DNA of 47,798 nt from Gammaproteobacteria bacterium (lineage in GTDB: Bacteria; Pseudomonadota; Gammaproteobacteria; PS1; Pseudothioglobaceae), in contig JASLYC010000026.1 of NCBI GenBank assembly GCA_030739975.1, positions 1 through 47,798 of the forward strand, written 5' to 3'. Position numbers and translations under genes: made by a program. The notes beneath the pieces were generated by a model. It was given only the letters and a program-made list of their open reading frames with translations, did not search any database and had not been told where the DNA came from. Shown piece by piece: positions 9,808-17,438 of the stretch. Each line of letters starts with the position of its first letter. The stretch's first letter is position 1.

Positions 9808-10933
9808 AATTTTCAAATTAACTTTGCCATTATTATTGACTTTCGTTATAGCTTCAAATATCAACGCAGCTATATTTATTTCTCCTAAAGCGCCTGATAT
9901 TAACGCAAAATCCTACGTTGTATTAGACCACAACTCTAACAAAGTTATCGCTGCAAGCAATGAGCATGATAAAAGAGCACCAGCAAGCTTGACTAAGCTA
10001 ATGACTGCCTATGTTGTATTTCAACTAATTAAGGATGGTAGAGTTAGTTTAGATGACGACGTTAGAATTAGTGAAAATGCCTGGAAAACAGGTGGCTCTA
10101 GAAGCTTTATCGAGGTTGGAAAAACCATAAAACTTGAAATATTGCTCAAGGCGATGATTATTCAATCGGGCAATGATGCAGCGGTAGCTCTTGCAGAGCA
10201 CATTGCTGGTACTGAAGGCACTTTTGCAGCATATATGAATGAATACGCTATAGAGCTTGGAATGAACAACTCAAGATTTGAAAATTCATCTGGTTTACCT
10301 CACCAAGACCAATATACCACTTCCTACGACATGGCTATTATGGCACAAGCTACAATAAAAGATTTTCCAGACTTTTATAGATGGTATAGCGAAAAAGAGT
10401 TTACCTATAACGATATTAAACAACGAAACCGTAACAAATTGTTATGGAGCGATAACACAGTAGATGGCCTTAAAACAGGATACACTCAAAAAGCCGGCTA
10501 CTGCTTAGTCACAAGTGCAAACCGTGTAGGTATGCGACTCATTTCAGTCATTATGGGGTCTACAAGCCCTACAAACAGACTCTCTCAAACTCAGAAAATT
10601 CTTGATTACGGATTCCGTTTTTTTGAAACACAATCAATAAGCAATATCACCAAAGATGTTCCAATATTGAAATCAACTAAAGGAAAATTAAAGGTAGGCG
10701 TACAAGGCTCTACCTATTTAACCCTAGCTAGAGGTCAATTTAAACTTTCTACTCAAGCAATACAGCTAGATAAAAAACTTGTAGCCCCAATAAATAAAGG
10801 CGACAATGTAGGCAAACTATTGATAACATTTGAAGGCGAAACTCTTGCAGAATTGCCTCTAGTAGCGCTTGAAAATGCAAAGGAAGCAGGCTTTTTATCG
10901 CGCGCAATAGACAGCATCAAGATGCTGTTTTAA
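9788..10933 (+). CDS. dacA: D-alanyl-D-alanine carboxypeptidase (PBP5/6-type)
   Basis: Removes the terminal D-Ala from peptidoglycan pentapeptides in the periplasm. The 381 residues start with a signal peptide (to about residue 27, NINAAIF). All three penicillin-binding motifs are present: S67-L-T-K70, S127-G-N129 and K229-T-G231. The C-terminal PBP5-like beta domain is followed by an amphipathic tail (FLSRAIDSIKMLF) that would anchor it to the membrane. The start codon lies inside the mltB 3' end, suggesting coupled translation. Confidence 0.95.
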   Translation: MKPQPNKIFKLTLPLLLTFVIASNINAAIFISPKAPDINAKSYVVLDHNSNKVIAASNEHDKRAPASLTKLMTAYVVFQLIKDGRVSLDDDVRISENAWKTGGSRSFIEVGKTIKLEILLKAMIIQSGNDAAVALAEHIAGTEGTFAAYMNEYAIELGMNNSRFENSSGLPHQDQYTTSYDMAIMAQATIKDFPDFYRWYSEKEFTYNDIKQRNRNKLLWSDNTVDGLKTGYTQKAGYCLVTSANRVGMRLISVIMGSTSPTNRLSQTQKILDYGFRFFETQSISNITKDVPILKSTKGKLKVGVQGSTYLTLARGQFKLSTQAIQLDKKLVAPINKGDNVGKLLITFEGETLAELPLVALENAKEAGFLSRAIDSIKMLF

Positions 10934-10972
10934 TTGCATTTATTAAGCTATAAAGGCTAAAAATATATCAAA

Positions 10973-11815
10973 ATGGTATTCCTAAACGGCATTTTTGTTG
11001 ACAAAGATAAAGCCTTTGTCTCAGTGATGGATAGAGGTTTTTTGTTTGGAGATGGGGTATATGAGGTTATACCTGTTTACAACAGAAAACTATTAAAGCC
11101 TATAGAGCACCTCAATAGATTACAAAAAAGTCTAGACTCTGTATCAATTAAGAACCCTTATAATGAAAGCGAATGGCTTGACATATTAATTAAGCTGATG
11201 TCTTATTCTGTTAGTGATGACCAGTCAATATATTTGCAAATTACGAGAGGCTCAGACACCAAAAGAGTGCACACTTATAAAGACCTTAAACCTAGCATTT
11301 ATATTGAATCTAATATCCTAAAAACAAGGACAAAAAAAGAGGTATCAAAAGGCTATAGCGCAATAACAATGAAGGATATTCGCTGGGATCGATGTAACAT
11401 CAAATCAACATCTTTATTGGCTAATATTCTTTACTCTCAAGAAGCGAAAAAAGCAAACGCAGAGGAAGCAATACTACATAAAAATAATGTTATTACTGAG
11501 GGCTCTACTTCTAACGTTTTTTTGATAAAGAATGGAGTGCTTTTTACCCACCCTGCTGGCTCAAAAATACTCTCAGGCATTACTAGAGAAATGGTTCTAG
11601 AAAGCGCTAAATCTATTAATATTATTGTTAAAGAGGAAGCTTGCAATTTAGATGATATTTATGATTGTGATGAGGTTTGGATATCTAGCTCTACTCGAGG
11701 AATAATTCCTATTACAAAAATAGATGACAAATTATTAAATAATGGGGTAGTTGGTAAGCTATGGAAAGGCGTCTATGAAGATTACCTTCAGTACATTAAA
11801 TTATTGAAATCTTAA
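10973..11815 (+). CDS. Fold-type IV PLP aminotransferase, D-amino-acid transaminase-like
   Basis: A 280-residue PLP enzyme of the fold-type IV class (D-amino-acid transaminase, BCAT, aminodeoxychorismate lyase). The N-terminal pattern MDRGFLFGDGVYEVIPVY and the tail SSSTRGIIPITKID fit D-alanine transaminase. The probable PLP lysine is K144 in NIKSTSLLANIL, close to K145 of the Bacillus enzyme. It would interconvert D-alanine and D-glutamate or pyruvate. The location right after dacA supports a D-amino-acid role: DacA releases D-Ala, which this enzyme could recycle to pyruvate. A branched-chain or lyase role cannot be excluded. Confidence 0.8.
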   Translation: MVFLNGIFVDKDKAFVSVMDRGFLFGDGVYEVIPVYNRKLLKPIEHLNRLQKSLDSVSIKNPYNESEWLDILIKLMSYSVSDDQSIYLQITRGSDTKRVHTYKDLKPSIYIESNILKTRTKKEVSKGYSAITMKDIRWDRCNIKSTSLLANILYSQEAKKANAEEAILHKNNVITEGSTSNVFLIKNGVLFTHPAGSKILSGITREMVLESAKSINIIVKEEACNLDDIYDCDEVWISSSTRGIIPITKIDDKLLNNGVVGKLWKGVYEDYLQYIKLLKS

Positions 11816-11882
11816 TTTTTCAAGTAAACAGATTAACCCTAACCTATATAGATAATTGAAAATTATTCTTATATAAATCAAG

Positions 11883-11888
11883 TAAAAT
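11883..11888 (+). promoter_or_regulatory. -10 box of ffs
   Basis: TAAAAT lies seven bases before the predicted 5' end of the SRP RNA (11896), the right spacing for a -10 hexamer. No good -35 was found. Confidence 0.35.
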
Positions 11889-11895
11889 ATATTAC

Positions 11896-12004
11896 GGTAG
11901 TGCTAAGGGCGCCCAGACAATGAATGACTATAAACCCCGCCAGATCCGGAAGGAAGCAACGGTAGTAGTTTTTTTATGTGTTTGTAGTTGTTCTTGGTGC
12001 TACC
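11896..12004 (+). ncRNA. ffs: 4.5S signal recognition particle RNA
   Basis: About 109 nucleotides. The apical SRP domain is clear: CCAGATCCGGAAGGAAGCAA (11940-11959) carries the GGAA tetraloop and the GGAAGCA asymmetric loop side that bind Ffh. The ends form a long closing stem: GGTAGTGCTAAGG at 11896-11908 pairs with the 3' segment ending GGTGCTACC at 12004, with several GU pairs. This RNA with Ffh targets membrane proteins to FtsY and SecYEG. It sits immediately upstream of dnaX, an arrangement common in gammaproteobacteria. There is no terminator before dnaX. Confidence 0.93.
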
Positions 12005-12027
12005 AATTCTAGGTATCTACAAGCATA

Positions 12028-13119
12028 ATGAATAACAATTACCAAGTATTAGCAAGAAAATATCGCCCTCACACCTTTAAAGAATTGGTCGGACAGGTGC
12101 ACACTGTCAAAACTCTAATTAATGCTCTTGACGCTAATAGTTTGCATCATGGCTTTTTATTTACTGGAACTCGTGGGGTTGGAAAAACTACTATAGCTAG
12201 AATTTTTGCAAAATCTATTAATTGTGAGAGTGGCGTTAGTTCTATTCCTTGTGGTAAATGTTCTACCTGTATTGAGATTGATAGTGGCCAGTCTGTTGAC
12301 CTTATAGAGCTAGATGCTGCCTCTCATACAGGCGTTGACAATATGCGTGATATCTTAGAGAACGCGCAATACATGCCAACAAAAAATAGATATAAGATAT
12401 ATCTTATCGATGAAGTTCATATGCTCTCGAAGAGTAGCTTTAATGCTTTACTTAAGACGTTAGAGGAGCCACCAGAGCATATAAAGTTTTTACTCGCTAC
12501 AACAGACCCTGGTAAGTTACCAATAACGGTTTTATCAAGATGCCTTCAATTTAATCTTCAAAAGTTAACGGATAAAGAGATACTGGGGCAACTTAAATAT
12601 ATTATGAAAGCAGAGTCTCTTGATTATGAGGAAGACGCACTAAGTCAAATTGCAAGCTTTGGCGAGGGATCGATGAGGGATGCTCTTAGCCTATTAGATC
12701 AGTCTATTTCATACGGAAAAGGCTCTGTATTAGTTAAAGATATCAAGGCTATGCTTGGCCTTGTCTCTCATGACGATATAATTGAGCTTGCAACACATTT
12801 ATTTGATCAAGAGCCCCAAAAGGTAATTAAATTTATAAGAAAATTATCACATCGAGGTGACAACTTAACAAATGCTCTTCATGATTTAAGCTCTCTTTTT
12901 CATACAATATCTATTGCTAAAACTATTTCAAGTGACACAATAGATAAAAGAATAACTAAATTGTCATCACAAATATCAAATCAGGACTTGCAAATTTTTT
13001 ATCAGATGTCAATTAACGGCACAAAAGATATGCCACTTGCTCCTAGTGAGCAGATTGGTTTAGAAATGACACTATTAAGAATGCTTGCCTTCCGTTCAGA
13101 CAGTGCACCTGTTAACTAA
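12028..13119 (+). CDS. dnaX: DNA polymerase III clamp-loader subunit DnaX (gamma-like part)
   Basis: AAA+ subunit that loads the beta clamp. The 363 residues cover domains I-III: Walker A GTRGVGKTTIAR, four zinc-binding cysteines in CESGVSSIPCGKCSTC, Walker B region YLIDEVHMLSKSSFNALLKT, SRC motif VLSRCLQFNL, and the domain III ending GLEMTLLRMLAFRS. The frame stops at UAA (13117-13119) right after domain III. The same frame is then open to 13629 and encodes the tau C-terminal domain. So the product as written is gamma-like; how tau would be made is unclear. It starts 23 bases after ffs with no evident Shine-Dalgarno sequence. Confidence 0.93.
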   Translation: MNNNYQVLARKYRPHTFKELVGQVHTVKTLINALDANSLHHGFLFTGTRGVGKTTIARIFAKSINCESGVSSIPCGKCSTCIEIDSGQSVDLIELDAASHTGVDNMRDILENAQYMPTKNRYKIYLIDEVHMLSKSSFNALLKTLEEPPEHIKFLLATTDPGKLPITVLSRCLQFNLQKLTDKEILGQLKYIMKAESLDYEEDALSQIASFGEGSMRDALSLLDQSISYGKGSVLVKDIKAMLGLVSHDDIIELATHLFDQEPQKVIKFIRKLSHRGDNLTNALHDLSSLFHTISIAKTISSDTIDKRITKLSSQISNQDLQIFYQMSINGTKDMPLAPSEQIGLEMTLLRMLAFRSDSAPVN

Positions 13120-13128
13120 AAAAAAAAG
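13117..13128 (+). promoter_or_regulatory. In-frame UAA followed by an A10-G tract (possible recoding site)
   Basis: The T of the stop codon is followed by ten A and a G (13118-13128), so the frame reads UAA-AAA-AAA-AAG. In E. coli, A-AAA-AAG within dnaX drives -1 frameshifting to make gamma. In Thermus an A9 run causes transcriptional slippage. Here the stop precedes the run and both sides are in the same frame, so a single slip on the run cannot join them. Confidence 0.5.
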
Positions 13129-13629
13129 ATAAAAATAAATGATGAAACAAGATCAGATATTTCTCAAGACCTGTCAAAAGATTTAAAAGACAATAAACCT
13201 ACCCTAGAATCAATAGATACCAATAATGAAGATTCTGAACTAAGAATTGATAGCAATGAACAGTGGGAAGAGTTCATAAAAACAATAGAACTTAGTAATT
13301 CTGCAAGGGTGCTATTAAAAAATACAATATTTGAAAGTTGCGATTCTAAATTTTTTATACTTACTTTAGATGAAAAATTTAACAATCTTCTAACTGACAG
13401 AATACATTCTGAACTAGAGTCTATATTACAAACTAGCTTTGGTAAAATTATTCTCAAAGTTTTGTCAGGTAAACCAAAATCAAAGACTTTGGCACAAAAA
13501 GAAGTGAAAGCATTAAAGCTCAAGAATGCACAACTACAAGAAAAGTTTTTGGGTGACGATACGGTTAAAAAAATAGAGCAAGTATTTAACACAAAAGTAG
13601 ATATTAAATCTATTGAAGAAATTACATAA
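13120..13629 (+). CDS. dnaX: Tau-specific C-terminal region of DnaX, in frame after UAA
   Basis: About 169 codons, open and in the same frame as dnaX, without a good start codon near the beginning. A polar linker (about 45 residues, rich in D, N, S, K) leads to a domain resembling tau domain V, which binds the alpha polymerase: QWEEFIKTIELSNSARVL, then KFFILTLDEKFNNLL, ending KKIEQVFNTKVDIKS. The first possible start (GTG, 13309) lies inside the domain. The ATGs at 13140 and 13143 are in another frame that soon stops. The coding sequence looks conserved, not decayed, so the region is probably expressed as part of tau. It could also be a sequencing or assembly base error at the stop. Confidence 0.7.
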   Translation, partial: KKKIKINDETRSDISQDLSKDLKDNKPTLESIDTNNEDSELRIDSNEQWEEFIKTIELSNSARVLLKNTIFESCDSKFFILTLDEKFNNLLTDRIHSELESILQTSFGKIILKVLSGKPKSKTLAQKEVKALKLKNAQLQEKFLGDDTVKKIEQVFNTKVDIKSIEEIT

Positions 13630-13651
13630 AATCTTACTAAGGAGTTAAGGT

Positions 13652-13975
13652 ATGTTTAAAGGTGGAATGGCTAGCATGATGCAAAAAGCCCAAAAAATGC
13701 AGCAAGATATGCAAAAAGCGCAGGCAGAAATAAAAAATTTAACTGCCACAGGTGATGCAGCTGGTGGGTCAGTTCAAATTAGTATAAATGGTGATTATTT
13801 AGCAACCAATATTAATATCAATGAAGCTGTAATGGACGATAAAGAGATGCTAGAAGACTTAATATTAACCGCAATTAACGATGCCGTAGGGCAAATTTCT
13901 ATAGCTTCATCAGAGAAATTAAAGGGTGCAACTGGAGGGATGGATCTGCCACCAGGAATGAATCTACCTTTTTAG
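13652..13975 (+). CDS. ybaB: Nucleoid-associated protein YbaB/EbfC
   Basis: Small DNA-binding dimer (107 residues) of the YbaB/EbfC family. The N-terminal helix is glutamine- and methionine-rich (MMQKAQKMQQDMQKAQAEI); the core GGSVQISINGDY and the tail ATGGMDLPPGMNLPF are family hallmarks. It sits between dnaX and recR in the standard order, 22 bases after the tau stop, with a good Shine-Dalgarno sequence (AAGGAG, 13638-13643). Confidence 0.95.
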   Translation: MFKGGMASMMQKAQKMQQDMQKAQAEIKNLTATGDAAGGSVQISINGDYLATNININEAVMDDKEMLEDLILTAINDAVGQISIASSEKLKGATGGMDLPPGMNLPF

Positions 13976-14000
13976 TCTATAGTTGTATTTATAATTAAGC

Positions 14001-14585
14001 ATGATTGAATCATTAAATAAGGCATTTTCTATATTACCTGGAGTCGGAACAAAGACCGCTCAAAGGTTTGTTTACCATCTCCTAGAGAGAAACCGTGAAG
14101 GAGGTCTTTTGCTTGCTAAGGCATTAGTAGATGCTATGGAAAATGTTAAGCATTGTAGTTCTTGTAGAACCCTAAGTGAGAAAGAGGTTTGTAATATTTG
14201 TGCCAACCAAAATCGTGACTCATCAAAACTATGCATTGTAGAAACCCCAACAGATATTCATGCAATTGAACAAAGTGGGGTCTACCAAGGAAAATACTTT
14301 GTACTTAGTGGTTACCTGTCTCCTATCGATGGAATCGGTGCAACTGAATTAGGCTTGGACGACCTAGAGCTGAAACTTAAAAGTAAAACCATTGATGAGA
14401 TTATTCTAGCCACAAATGCCACTGTTGAGGGTGAAGTTACGGCTCACTATATTAGTAAAATGGCAAGCCAATTCGATATTAATATAACCCGTATAGCGCA
14501 TGGAATACCTATAGGTGGGGAACTGGAATATGCCGATATAAATACAATAGCGCATGCCCTGTCAGGACGAAAAAAATACGACTAA
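14001..14585 (+). CDS. recR: Recombination mediator RecR
   Basis: Works with RecO (and RecF) to load RecA on SSB-coated gaps. The 194 residues match the family. An N-terminal helix-hairpin-helix (FSILPGVGTKTAQRFVYHLL) is followed by the zinc finger CSSCRTLSEKEVCNIC (52-67). The Toprim domain starts at LCIVETPTDIHAIEQSG, and the C-terminal Walker-like segment is ITRIAHGIPIGGELEYAD. It ends the ffs-dnaX-ybaB-recR cluster and its stop overlaps the gloA remnant on the other strand. Confidence 0.97.
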   Translation: MIESLNKAFSILPGVGTKTAQRFVYHLLERNREGGLLLAKALVDAMENVKHCSSCRTLSEKEVCNICANQNRDSSKLCIVETPTDIHAIEQSGVYQGKYFVLSGYLSPIDGIGATELGLDDLELKLKSKTIDEIILATNATVEGEVTAHYISKMASQFDINITRIAHGIPIGGELEYADINTIAHALSGRKKYD

Positions 14586-14725
14586 AAAGCCTTCGAAAGT
14601 AGTTCAATCTCGTAACCGTCTGGGTCCTTTAAAAAGGCAACAATTGTTGTACCTGCATTCATTGGTCCTGGCTCTCTAATCACTTTAGCGTTATTAAGCG
14701 GTCTAAATCTCCTACCCCTTATCAT
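14582..14725 (-). pseudogene. gloA: 3' remnant of glyoxalase I (gloA)
   Basis: The minus strand encodes the last ~40 residues of a lactoylglutathione lyase: VIREPGPMNAGTTIVAFL then KDPDGYEIELLSKAF and a stop at 14582. This matches the C-terminal end of E. coli GloA (REAGPVKGGTTVIAF..DPDGYKIEL). The metal-ligand glutamate E in IEL is kept. The upstream ~90 residues are missing. An ATG at 14725 would give 46 residues, the first dozen of which (MIRGRRFRPLNN) do not resemble GloA. It looks like a deletion remnant, not a working gene. Confidence 0.75.
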
Positions 14726-14789
14726 TGTATGTAATATTCTAATTTATTTGCCTTATAATTAATTGTAAGAATTATTATAAGCAACAGTA

Positions 14790-15404
14790 ATGATTAGTTC
14801 AATTGACCATTGGGACAAGATATATAAAACAAAGAAGCATGCTGAGCTAAGTTGGCATCAAGATACATCAACGATTTCTCTTGAATGGATATTGGATTAC
14901 TCTAGCAGTAATGAACCTGTCATAGATATAGGTTCTGGAGTATCAATTCTTGCTAACAATTTACTGGAAAATGGATACCTTGATATATCTTTACTTGAAA
15001 TATCAAGAACAGCAATTGAAACAACTAAAAAAAGGCTACAGAAAAGAGCCGAAAATGTTAGTTACTATAATACAAATATATTAGATTTTCAGTCAAATAA
15101 AAAATATAAAGTTTGGCACGATAGAGCTGTATTTCATTTCCTTACAGATAATAAACAACGACAACTATATATTCATAAACTCAATCAATATTTAGATTTA
15201 AATGGCTATTTTATTCTTGCAACTTTTTCTCCAACAGGGCCAAATAAATGCTCTGGTCTAAAGATTAAACAGTACGATAAAGACAGAATATCTAAACTGC
15301 TAATTAGTAACTTTAAATTACTGAGAACTAGCAGTGAATCTCACCCTCACCCAAATGGTGGAACCCAGAACTTCAATTACTTTTGCTTTCAAAAGGTTCG
15401 GTAG
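14790..15404 (+). CDS. Class I SAM-dependent methyltransferase
   Basis: A 204-residue methyltransferase of unknown substrate. Motif I, the SAM-binding glycine loop, is VIDIGSGVSILANNLLENG (about 45-63); an acidic motif II region ISLLEIS follows. The N-terminus (HWDKIYKTKKHAELSWHQ) is like small-molecule methyltransferases of the Methyltransf_25/tellurite-resistance type. It lies after the gloA remnant and is followed by a hairpin at 15494-15520, so it is probably a single-gene transcript. The substrate cannot be read from sequence. Confidence 0.8.
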   Translation: MISSIDHWDKIYKTKKHAELSWHQDTSTISLEWILDYSSSNEPVIDIGSGVSILANNLLENGYLDISLLEISRTAIETTKKRLQKRAENVSYYNTNILDFQSNKKYKVWHDRAVFHFLTDNKQRQLYIHKLNQYLDLNGYFILATFSPTGPNKCSGLKIKQYDKDRISKLLISNFKLLRTSSESHPHPNGGTQNFNYFCFQKVR

Positions 15405-15493
15405 TGCTTAAACAAATATTTGAAAGGGCAATGAATGTTGGGAGATATTATTAGCCCTAACAAAAGCTATAAATTAATCATTACTATAAATAG

Positions 15494-15520
15494 TAGACGA
15501 CTTAAGTATACTGTCGTCTA
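15494..15520 (+). terminator. Hairpin after the methyltransferase gene
   Basis: A perfect 8-base stem, TAGACGAC / GTCGTCTA, with an 11-base loop, followed by TCTTGTTT. The tail is only partly T-rich, so this is a weak Rho-independent terminator or alternatively an operator 20 bases before the MFS gene. Confidence 0.45.
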
Positions 15521-15540
15521 TCTTGTTTAATTGTTAGGCT

Positions 15541-16758
15541 ATGTCTAAATACAAAAATTTACTAAGTATAGCTATTATTTCGGCTTGCTTTTTGTTAATA
15601 ATAAACTTTGGTCTAAGGTCATCTTTGGGTTTTTTTCTAAAGCCTATATCTGATACTTTTGGCTACGGCAGAGAGATCTTCGCCTTATCTCTAGCCCTTC
15701 AAAATCTGTGCTGGGGTTTATTCCAGCCCTTGGCAGGAGCTTATTGCGATAAATTTGGAATTAGAAAAACAGTATTTTTTGGTTCAGTGCTATATGCCCT
15801 AGGTTTGTTTATTACTGCAAACGCAGATGGGGTGTTTGATCTGCATATTGGAGCCGGAATATTTGTCGGTATGGGTATTGCAGGTACAGGCCTAGGAGTA
15901 GTACTACCGGTAATGGCTCGTATGGTAAGGCCTGAAAGGAGAGCTTTCGCTCTAGGTTTAGGTACCGCTGCAGGTTCTGCCGGTCAATTCTTATTAATTC
16001 CTGTTGCGCAGAGCTTTCTTTCTGTATACGGATGGCAAACTGCACTCTTAATAATGGCTATTGGCGCATTTTCTATGATTCTATTCTCAGCCCCGATAGC
16101 AGAAGAAAATAGCTCAGAAAGCGCACAGATAGAGAGCCCTGACCAGACCTTAAAGGAGGCACTTAAAGAGGCCTTTAGCCATACTCACTATTGGCTTTTA
16201 ATTGCCGGGTTCTTTGTTTGTGGTTTCCAACTAGCATTTATAACTGTACATATGCCATCTTATTTGGCAGATATGGGCTTTGATGGTTCTGTAGCAGCTA
16301 TAAGTCTTTCCTTGATTGGACTGTTTAATATTTTTGGTTCGCTTATAGCTGGACAGATGTCTGGAATCTATTCAAAGAAGTGGCTTCTTGGATATATTTA
16401 CTTAGCTAGAGCTATTGCCATTGTAATTTTTCTAGTTTTTCCAATATCTATATTCAGCATATATTGCTTTTCTATAGTTACCGGATTCTTGTGGCTTGCA
16501 ACAGTACCGCCAACTTCAGGCTTGGTGGCTCAAATGTTTGGCCTAAAATATATGGCAACCCTCTACGGTTTTGTCTTTCTTAATCACCAAATAGGTTCTT
16601 TCTTTGGTGTATGGCTTGGAGGTTATTACTTTGACCAGACAGGCTCATACAACCAAATTTGGTGGGCTGCAGCAATAATTGCAACAATCACTGCAATTAT
16701 TCACATATTCATTGATGAGCGCCCTATAGCTAGGATACGCCAAAAAAAAAGTAGCTAA
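15541..16758 (+). CDS. MFS transporter (oxalate/formate antiporter-like or monocarboxylate-type)
   Basis: A 405-residue major facilitator with about twelve membrane helices. The loop 2-3 motif A is present as GAYCDKFGIRKT (about 61-72). A central cytoplasmic loop (about 190-215, acidic: EENSSESAQIESPDQ) separates the two halves. The sequence style, including GLGVVLPVMARMVRPERRAFALG, is like OFA/monocarboxylate carriers, but substrate assignment is not safe. It is convergent with lutC; closeness to the lactate genes makes an organic acid substrate conceivable. A 20-base palindrome at its 3' side separates it from lutC. Confidence 0.85.
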   Translation: MSKYKNLLSIAIISACFLLIINFGLRSSLGFFLKPISDTFGYGREIFALSLALQNLCWGLFQPLAGAYCDKFGIRKTVFFGSVLYALGLFITANADGVFDLHIGAGIFVGMGIAGTGLGVVLPVMARMVRPERRAFALGLGTAAGSAGQFLLIPVAQSFLSVYGWQTALLIMAIGAFSMILFSAPIAEENSSESAQIESPDQTLKEALKEAFSHTHYWLLIAGFFVCGFQLAFITVHMPSYLADMGFDGSVAAISLSLIGLFNIFGSLIAGQMSGIYSKKWLLGYIYLARAIAIVIFLVFPISIFSIYCFSIVTGFLWLATVPPTSGLVAQMFGLKYMATLYGFVFLNHQIGSFFGVWLGGYYFDQTGSYNQIWWAAAIIATITAIIHIFIDERPIARIRQKKSS

Positions 16759-16775
16759 AGCTTAACAGAAGAACT

Positions 16776-16795
16776 AATAACAGATATCTGTTATT
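16776..16795. repeat. 20-base perfect palindrome between convergent MFS and lutC genes
   Basis: AATAACAGATATCTGTTATT is fully self-complementary and overlaps the lutC stop codon. It can form a hairpin with an 8-base stem and a 4-base loop on either strand. No long T-run follows on either strand, so it is at best a weak bidirectional terminator or a transcript-end stabiliser. Confidence 0.5.
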
Positions 16796-17438
16796 AAGAA
16801 ACTATAAGCACTATTAATTCTTTAGGTCCATGAACTCCATAAGCTAAAACCTGTTCGATGTCTGCTGTCTTTGATGGACCAGAAATTAGTAAAGCATTTG
16901 TTGGCATATTCTCTGACCAATTCTGTTTCTCAACTATCTCAGAAAATGTTTCATAAATTTCATCAACCTTAACTATAGCAATATGCACGTCAGGTACTAA
17001 AGATATAAGCCTAGGTTCTTCAGAATTTGGCCACAATACTAATGAACCAGTTCTAGCTATTGCACCAGTGGTTGTAGTAATACCCACATCGATTTCATTA
17101 AAAAGCTTATCCTTCCATTTCTCAATATTTTCAGTATAAAAAGTGACATCAAAATCATCGGAAAAAGTTAAACCTAAATTACTTTGTATAGTGTCATTAC
17201 CAATCAATAGTCTACTAAGATTGCGCTTTGGTAATTCAGAATTAATCCATTCATTTAAGCTATTAGATGTCAATAAGTGGACTTCAGCCCTTACTGATTC
17301 CAGCATATTTTTTAAGCTTTCAATCTTCTTTTTGCTGCTTAATGGATTATGTGACTCTTTTTCAACAACTTTGCTTGGTTTGTTTTCTATTGAATGTTTT
17401 AATAGATTATTTAAGATATTATCTCTTGAGCTATTCAT
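16794..17438 (-). CDS. lutC: Lactate utilization protein LutC (LUD domain)
   Basis: Third subunit of the LutABC L-lactate dehydrogenase system. The 214 residues have a helical N-terminus and a LUD domain (from about 100) with DVGITTTTGAIARTGSLVLWP and the ending ALLISGPSKTADIEQVL..GVHGPKELIVLIV, typical of LutC/YkgG. It starts 8 bases before the lutB stop (overlap), consistent with translational coupling as the last gene of the five-gene operon. Confidence 0.9.
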   Translation of the reverse strand: MNSSRDNILNNLLKHSIENKPSKVVEKESHNPLSSKKKIESLKNMLESVRAEVHLLTSNSLNEWINSELPKRNLSRLLIGNDTIQSNLGLTFSDDFDVTFYTENIEKWKDKLFNEIDVGITTTTGAIARTGSLVLWPNSEEPRLISLVPDVHIAIVKVDEIYETFSEIVEKQNWSENMPTNALLISGPSKTADIEQVLAYGVHGPKELIVLIVS

